Below, piece after piece: positions 58,977-64,000 of a stretch of 64,000 bases of DNA. The position numbers were made by a program, and so were the translations under genes. The stretch is taken from NCBI RefSeq assembly GCF_004352915.1, contig NZ_SJSY01000067.1, forward strand, positions 148,709 to 212,708, given 5' to 3'. How positions within the stretch are numbered: the stretch's first letter is position 1; each line of letters begins with the position of its first letter. The notes beneath the pieces were generated by a model, which saw nothing but the letters and a program-made list of their open reading frames with translations, had not been told where the DNA came from and did no database searches. Source of the DNA: Flavobacterium zhairuonense. Its GTDB lineage: Bacteria > Bacteroidota > Bacteroidia > Flavobacteriales > Flavobacteriaceae.

Positions 58977-60127
58977 TTAATCGTACTGATTCTTTAGGCT
59001 AAATTTATCATTCAAATTATTTTCAGTCAAAAAATTATAACCAATATCAATGGTTTTGTCCTTGCATTTAAAATATCTTCCATCGGTATAGATTATTTCT
59101 TTTTTATCTTGATTGTTCCAGAATTCAATTTTGTATTTATTGTCAAAGTGGTATGCTGTTTCTTTGCCTTTAAATATTTCTGTTAAAAGATAAAAGCTAT
59201 CTGCTTTTGTGAGTTCGCAAATTTGATTTCCTTTTTCGAATCTAAATCCCCACATCGGCAGTAATGATTTTTCGGCCTTTAATGGTGTGAGTTTTATTTG
59301 TTGATATAGATATCTAACGGGCGTGTAAGCCTATATTAATTCGGTTGGTGATACTCTTCCATAATCACTGATAGATTTTACTATTTTATTGTTTTTTATA
59401 AAAGTTATTGTCACTTCCTCGTCATCTGTCCATCTTCCGGCATAATTATCTTTAAGATTCATTATGTTGGCTTTTTTAAAACTGTTTTGAATTTTTTGAA
59501 ATTCATTTTTTGAAATCTTAGATTTGAAAAGGCCATTTTGAGTATTGTAGTGTTGGCCATGGAAAATGATATTACCATTGTGGTCGATACTTATGTTTGC
59601 AATAGGGCAAGAACCGTAACAGCCAGAAGACGAAACTATGATTCTATCATAATTTTCATTTGGGTTTATTTTGTAGGTTGTTCTGGCATATTTTGAAAAA
59701 ATACTGTCACTTTCTTCTATTGTTAAAGTGTCTCCAATAATCGAATGTATTTTTTGATTCTCCCAAGTTTTCGTTACTAAGTCAAAAATTTTTAAACTAT
59801 CGCTTTCGATTTTATATTTAGTTTTTGTTCCTAAAAAATAGATTTTTCTGTCTTCTCTTTCTCGTGCATCATTTGTTTTAAAATAACCTGATTTGTTTTC
59901 GCATAAATTGTTTTCTGAAAAAATATACCCTGGTACATGATTGCCAAATGGAGAAGGAGGAGGAGTTGGAATTTTGCTATCGTTATTTTTTTTAGATTTT
60001 CTTTGATCTTGAGTTTTGATGTAAATCCATTCGCCTAAGAGATCTTTGGTTAATTTTAAGTCGTTGTTTTTTTCACAAGAAGAGATAATGAAAAGTATTG
60101 CTTAAAAATCACACTATTTGGCTTCAT
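58977..60127 (-). pseudogene. DUF6438 lipoprotein gene with frameshift and premature stop
   Basis: The minus strand encodes one protein of about 382 residues that is broken twice. First break: after ATG at 60125-60127 and about eight codons (MKPNSVIF) the frame must shift by one base to continue with AILFIISSCEKNND, a lipobox; a base is missing in the TTTTTAA run near 60102. Second break: after DYGRVSPTELI, near 59331, TAG interrupts a frame that goes on without gap into YLYQQIKLTPLKAEKSLLPM and to TAA at 58977. The middle (IIVSSSGCYGSCPIANISI) matches DUF6438. Only the last 92 codons have a usable ATG. A true strain-level loss or a sequencing error are both possible for the first break. Confidence 0.8.
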
Positions 60128-60167
60128 GTATTTACGGAATTGGTTATGTTTATTATTTAGTTTAATG

Positions 60168-60175
60168 CAAATATA
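60168..60175 (-). promoter_or_regulatory. -7 box TATATTTG of the broken DUF6438 gene
   Basis: Perfect TAnnTTTG on the minus strand, 41 bases upstream of the ATG at 60127. The promoter of the broken gene seems intact. Confidence 0.5.
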
Positions 60176-60355
60176 AATGTTTTGAGATAATATTTTTGAT
60201 GAACTATTTAGGTGAAGTTTTAAGAAAAAATAAAAAATAGAAGAAATTAAGATTTGAATTATAAAACCATTGAAGAATTTAATAAACCAATTATTTATAA
60301 AAATGTAATTTGACTTTTTCTTCAGTTTTTGTTTGCATATCAATGTCTGATATTA

Positions 60356-60390
60356 AAAAAGAGAGCTATTTCTAAATAGCTCTCTTTTTT
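60356..60390. terminator. Terminator of the outer-membrane barrel gene
   Basis: AAAAAGAGAGCTATTT pairs with AAATAGCTCTCTTTTTT with a two-base loop and T-runs on both sides. It lies 20 bases downstream of the barrel gene on the minus strand. Confidence 0.9.
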
Positions 60391-60410
60391 GTTTTTGGAG
60401 ATTTTCTAAA

Positions 60411-61250
60411 TTATCTTAATGCTACTCTTAGTTTAAGACCGTAGGACACTAGTCTTCCATTTGTAACAAAACCTGAACTTGAAACACTATTGTATTTTAA
60501 GACAACAGGTAATTCTGGGTTGTACTGAACAAGATTATTAGCATTGTTTTTGTCGTAAATATCGTTTAATCCGTAATCTAAATAAGCTCCGATATAGATT
60601 GAGTTTCGAGTGCTTATGATTTGTTTCCAACCTGTTTCAAAAGTTGCTGAGTAGGAAATTTTGTTGTTAAGATCCTGCTCTGGTGTTTCGACATTATTGG
60701 TGCTGGCAAATCCTGCAAATGCTGGAGCAAATAACTCTACATTGTATTGAGGATAATATCCACTAGTAGTAAGATTTGAAATCGTTGACTGATAATTTCC
60801 GCTTGATGCAAAACCAATTTTTGCGCCTGCAGCAACATACAATTTTGATGTTCCTGGGGTTTCAAACTGAATGCCAATAGGAACATTGATATAGCCTAAT
60901 TTTTGTTCTTCTCTATAATTTGTTGCTCTATATCGAAATTGGAAAGCTTCATTTTCTGCATCGACCGCGTTATATTGACCTGAAAGCTGGCCAAATTTAA
61001 AATCAGAGCTATACGTTTGGTATTCTACACCAATGCCCACGCTAAGCCCTTCATTTAGATAATATGAATAACGAAGGCCAGCGCTAATGCCATTTCCTTC
61101 TACAGTTTGTCCTACTGATTGAGCTTTTACAAATGAAAATGGTCCTCCTATCGAAATTGAAAATTCGTGCTTTTTATCCTGACTGTAACTGTTAAAACAC
61201 GCCATCAAAAATGTCGTAATTACAGCAAGTGATTTTATATGTTTTTTCAT
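60411..61250 (-). CDS. PorT-like outer-membrane beta-barrel protein
   Basis: This 279-residue protein has a signal peptide (ending NSYSQ) and eight or more amphipathic strands, for example EFSISIGGPFSFVKAQSVG, GLSVGIGVEYQTYSSDFK, GYINVPIGIQFETPGTSK, NSIYIGAYLDYGL and RLVSYGLKLRVALR, the last ending in a strand typical of small barrels. The exact function is unknown. It lies 52 bases downstream of the adhesin gene, so it may be its partner or be co-transcribed with it. Confidence 0.8.
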   Translation of the reverse strand: MKKHIKSLAVITTFLMACFNSYSQDKKHEFSISIGGPFSFVKAQSVGQTVEGNGISAGLRYSYYLNEGLSVGIGVEYQTYSSDFKFGQLSGQYNAVDAENEAFQFRYRATNYREEQKLGYINVPIGIQFETPGTSKLYVAAGAKIGFASSGNYQSTISNLTTSGYYPQYNVELFAPAFAGFASTNNVETPEQDLNNKISYSATFETGWKQIISTRNSIYIGAYLDYGLNDIYDKNNANNLVQYNPELPVVLKYNSVSSSGFVTNGRLVSYGLKLRVALR

Positions 61251-61265
61251 CTTTAACTAATTTAT

Positions 61266-61293
61266 GCCAACGCCATTTTGAGATGACGTTGGC
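61266..61293 (-). other. Hairpin between adhesin and barrel genes
   Basis: GCCAACG (61266-61272) and CGTTGGC (61287-61293) pair around a 14-base loop in the gap between the two genes. There is no T-run on the minus side, so its role is unclear. Confidence 0.5.
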
Positions 61294-61302
61294 AGGGTTT
61301 AT

Positions 61303-64000
61303 TTATTTCACAATTACTTTGAAAGATTTTTTGGTATTTGGAGTTTCCAAAACTACAAGGTACATACCGCTATCTGTTGTGTCAGGTAATTGTATTTCAG
61401 TAATGACTGTAGATGATGATACAGTTTTGATCAACTTGCCTGATACAGAATAAAGACTAATTTGCATTTTCTCTAATTCTTCTTTAGGGAAATCAGCCTC
61501 TACGGTGATTGCTTTTCCTGTTTCGGCTGGGTTAGGATAAAGCTTTGCCTGAAGCGAATTTGTAAGTTTGATTTTTGTTGAACATGTTTGTAAAACTTTA
61601 CCATCTTTAGTGGTCATTTTTACGCTATAATCTGCAGTAGCATCTAATGTAGCGCTTATATCATCACTGGCAGAGTAGTATTGGCCAGTTCCAACTAATT
61701 GTCCGTTTTTAAACCATTGGTAAGCAACAAATTCATATCCTCCGTTTGTTTGTGGATTGTTGTTTACAAGCAATACGTTATTGAATTTTTGGTGTACGAT
61801 ATCGTAGAAACCAAATGGTTTTTCAACTGTAATAGAGTAAGTAGCTGATACACTTCCATCTTCAGATGTAATTGTTGCATTTTGCGTGTAAATTCCAGGT
61901 TTAGGAGTCTGTATTGTAAAACTAGCAGATGGCGTGATAGCCGCATTTGATTCGTTTACAATCGTAACCGTTGGATTATTTTCTCCGCAAGGCAACAGAT
62001 AGTTGATTGTTTTTCCTGGTGTTTCAAAAACTTTAGATCCTACAGTAATTCTCTTAACATCAATATTATTGTTTAAGATTATTAACAACTGCGAAACATT
62101 TGTAGCAGGAAGATAGTTGTTATCTCCAGCTTGTTGAGCCGTAATTAATATCTGACCAGATCTTAACATAGTAACTGTACCAGTTGCTGAAACTGTTGCA
62201 GGAGGAAGTGGTGAACTGAATGAAGATGTGTAAGTTATTGGTAAACTTGCACTTGAAGTGGCAGTAAGATTAAAAGTATTGTTTGCCCCAAGTATCTTAA
62301 CCGCAATTGGACTGAAAGTAATTTGTTGTGGTGCTTTCTTAATTACAAGATTAGCTGTTAACACTATTGGTGAGCAATTTGGTGTGCTAGCTGATGGTGT
62401 AATTGTAGCTGTAACAGCATAAGTTCCGGCATTTGTCGAAATGCTGTTTGCAGAATATGCTACAGTAGCTCCAGTTGGTAAATTCGCAACCTGAAGAGAA
62501 TGCGGATTTCCGTCATATATAAATTCAGCAGTGCTTAACGTGGTTGCACTAATTGGAGAAGCTAATACTTTTACAGTTTGTGTTTGCGTAGTAATATTTC
62601 CGCTTGCATCAGTATATTTCCAAGTAATAGTATAAGTTCCCGTCGCTGTATAAGTTAAAGGGTCAGTTGTAGTTCCGTTTAGAACTCCTGAACAATTATC
62701 AGTTGCAGTTGGAATAGCAATTTCTGCAGTTAAAACTGAACAATAGTTTGAAATTACAGGAAGTGTGGCTACAGTTGGTACTGGAGCAGTTACATCTGGA
62801 GTAGTAATTACATTTACTGTTTTAGTGATGAAACATCCATTAGCATCTGTAATAGTTACAGTGTAAGTATTTGGACTTAATCCTGTTGCAGTTGCGGCAG
62901 TTCCGCCAGAAGGAGACCATGAATACGTGTAAACGCCAGTTCCGCCAGTTGCATTTACACTTGCAGTTCCGTCATTAGCCCCATTGCAAGTAACATCGGT
63001 TTTAGAAGTTGTTGCAGTAAGTAATGTAGGCTGAGTTATCACAACAGTTACAGTTGTCTGACAAGAATTTGCATCAGTAACCGTAACAGTGTATGTTCCT
63101 GCTGACAATCCTGTTGCAGTTGCGGCAGTTCCGCCAGAAGGAGACCAAGCATAAGAATAAGCTCCGGTTCCGCCAGTTGCATTAACTGTCGCAGATCCGT
63201 TTGAGCCGCCATTGCAAGAAACATCAGTTTTGGTTGTTGTCGCAGCAAGAACGGCAGGTTCGGCTATTGTTATATTGTTTAGTGTCTGGCATCCATTTGC
63301 ATCAGTAACTGTAATGCTATAAGTTCCCGGAGCAAGGCCCGTTGCAGTAGCGGCAGTTCCTCCTGATGGAGACCATAAGTAAGCATAAGCGCCAGTACCG
63401 CCAGTTGTATTTACGGTTGCCGTTCCGTTATTGGCGCCATAGCAAGTGACATTTGTAGCTGCAGCTGTTGATGCAAGCAAAGCAGGCTCTGTAATAGTAA
63501 TATTAGCAGTAGTTTGACATAAATTGGCATCTTTAACGGTTACGGTATAGGTTCCCGGAGCAAGACCTGTAGCTGTAGCGGCAGTTCCGCCAGAAGGAGA
63601 CCAAGCATAAGAATAAACGCCAGTTCCGCCAGTTGCATTTACAGTAGCAGTTCCGTTATTATCACCATTACAAGAAACATCTGTTTTGGATGCTGTTGCA
63701 ACAAGAGCGGCAGGCTCTGTTATCGTAACGGTAGCAGTGGTTTGACATAAGTTTGCATCTTTAACTGTTACGGTATAAGTTCCCGGAGCAAGACCTGAAG
63801 CTGTAGATGATGTTCCTCCAGTAGGAGCCCAAGAATAGGTGTAAGCTCCAGTTCCGCCGGTAACATTTACAGTCGCAGATCCGTTTGTGCCTCCATTGCA
63901 AGAAACATTGGTCTGAGTTGCTGTTGCAGCAAGGGCAGCAGGTTCTGTGATTGTAAAACTTTGCGTTTTTGTACATAAGTTGGCATCAGTTACGGTTACC
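61303..64000 (-). CDS. Large SprB-repeat adhesin with T9SS type A sorting domain, 5' end beyond window
   Basis: The frame has no stop from 61303 to the window edge, so at least 898 C-terminal residues are seen and the start lies beyond 64000. From the N-side: at least five SprB-type repeats of about 77 residues (VSCNGGSNGSATVNATGGTG, SWSPSGGTAATATGL, TYTVTVTDANGC), then an HYR-like module (DVTAPVPTV...TDNCSGVLNG), an MBG-type module (EFIYDGNPHSLQVANLPTG) and an Ig-like segment, then a C-terminal type A sorting domain (AKLYPNPAETG...GMYLVVLET...SFKVIVK). Such proteins are exported by the type IX system and are used for gliding or adhesion. SprB itself is much larger; this is a relative. Confidence 0.92.
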   Translation of the reverse strand, partial: VTVTDANLCTKTQSFTITEPAALAATATQTNVSCNGGTNGSATVNVTGGTGAYTYSWAPTGGTSSTASGLAPGTYTVTVKDANLCQTTATVTITEPAALVATASKTDVSCNGDNNGTATVNATGGTGVYSYAWSPSGGTAATATGLAPGTYTVTVKDANLCQTTANITITEPALLASTAAATNVTCYGANNGTATVNTTGGTGAYAYLWSPSGGTAATATGLAPGTYSITVTDANGCQTLNNITIAEPAVLAATTTKTDVSCNGGSNGSATVNATGGTGAYSYAWSPSGGTAATATGLSAGTYTVTVTDANSCQTTVTVVITQPTLLTATTSKTDVTCNGANDGTASVNATGGTGVYTYSWSPSGGTAATATGLSPNTYTVTITDANGCFITKTVNVITTPDVTAPVPTVATLPVISNYCSVLTAEIAIPTATDNCSGVLNGTTTDPLTYTATGTYTITWKYTDASGNITTQTQTVKVLASPISATTLSTAEFIYDGNPHSLQVANLPTGATVAYSANSISTNAGTYAVTATITPSASTPNCSPIVLTANLVIKKAPQQITFSPIAVKILGANNTFNLTATSSASLPITYTSSFSSPLPPATVSATGTVTMLRSGQILITAQQAGDNNYLPATNVSQLLIILNNNIDVKRITVGSKVFETPGKTINYLLPCGENNPTVTIVNESNAAITPSASFTIQTPKPGIYTQNATITSEDGSVSATYSITVEKPFGFYDIVHQKFNNVLLVNNNPQTNGGYEFVAYQWFKNGQLVGTGQYYSASDDISATLDATADYSVKMTTKDGKVLQTCSTKIKLTNSLQAKLYPNPAETGKAITVEADFPKEELEKMQISLYSVSGKLIKTVSSSTVITEIQLPDTTDSGMYLVVLETPNTKKSFKVIVK
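62820..64000 (-). repeat. Tandem repeats of about 230 bp in the adhesin gene
   Basis: Units of about 228-231 bases repeat at least five times. The sequence CCATTGCAAGAAACAT-like word recurs near 62983, 63213, 63443, 63670 and 63893, and GCGGCAGTTCCGCCAGAAGG in several. Some stretches of 30 or more bases are almost the same, which makes recombination between units likely. Confidence 0.9.

Noticed and set aside
60176..60343. Upstream part of an AT-rich leftward frame starting at 60343
   Set aside because: It is Ile/Phe/Asn/Lys-rich as expected of random AT-rich sequence; only the part from 60127 relates to the DUF6438 gene.
62820..64000. Regular repeats that could look like a CRISPR array
   Set aside because: Units are about 230 bases, are open in one frame and encode SprB repeats; there is no short repeat and spacer pattern.
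1..64000. tRNA, rRNA or tmRNA genes
   Set aside because: No GTTCGANTC T-loop with a matching acceptor stem and no rRNA signature was seen when reading both strands; a tRNAscan run would be decisive.

Overview
The window looks like chromosome from a member of the genus Flavobacterium or a close relative (Bacteroidota). The support is: AT-rich DNA; many promoters with the Bacteroidota -7 box TAnnTTTG and no Shine-Dalgarno sequences; lipoproteins with a Cys-Ser-Asn/Asp-rich start; a SprB-repeat adhesin with a type IX secretion (T9SS) C-terminal domain; DUF4252, DUF4199, DUF6252 and PepSY-like families; and a CarB without an allosteric domain. I saw no rRNA, tRNA, CRISPR array or prophage. Nearly all sequence is ordinary chromosomal gene content, but the gaps are full of short palindromic repeats.

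Layout. 1-13.5 kb holds housekeeping genes: ribosomal proteins L31 and L34 (rpmH was found as a short 53-residue gene), a GlmU-like sugar nucleotidyltransferase, an ABC-F ATPase, a porin with an adjacent dicarboxylate transporter, and carB. 13.5-17.9 kb holds an ECF sigma factor operon with a putative anti-sigma protein and two DUF4252 proteins, divergent from an S41 protease. 17.9-29.4 kb is a vitamin B12 region: a cobalamin riboswitch drives btuB and a BtuG-like surface lipoprotein. cobU, a bluB-cobT fusion, cobS and cobC assemble the lower ligand, and btuF-btuC-btuD move the vitamin across the inner membrane. A REP-associated (RAYT-type) transposase and a frameshifted four-helix-bundle gene sit inside this region.

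29.4-41 kb is mixed: two unknown membrane proteins, trmL, a RluE-like pseudouridine synthase, an SDR, MepB, a second ECF sigma factor coupled to a 642-residue protein that joins an anti-sigma-like N-terminus, one membrane helix, a repetitive linker and a beta-barrel, then PrcB-like, rmuC, thioesterase and YceI genes. 41-50.5 kb is a light and carotenoid region: a TIGR01777 epimerase, TetR and AarF-like genes, then a leftward series carH-like, crtI, crtB, crtZ, SRPBCC and phr. The CarH-like regulator keeps the W-x9-E-H and E-x-H-x-x-G cobalamin residues, so the B12 region upstream may feed a light sensor here. 50.6-54.4 kb contains a TPR protein and an ArsR-led six-gene operon with a direct-repeat operator. 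54.6-64 kb holds an NTF2-like protein, a CocE/NonD hydrolase, a LytS/LytTR pair, a doubly broken DUF6438 lipoprotein gene, an outer-membrane barrel protein, and the C-terminal part of a large adhesin that runs off the right edge.

The least explained content is the set of inverted-repeat elements: a 155-bp family with three copies, a 100-110-bp family with two copies whose arms differ from each other yet pair perfectly within each copy, nested palindromes beside the RAYT gene, two other nested palindromes, and an identical 29-bp palindrome present twice.
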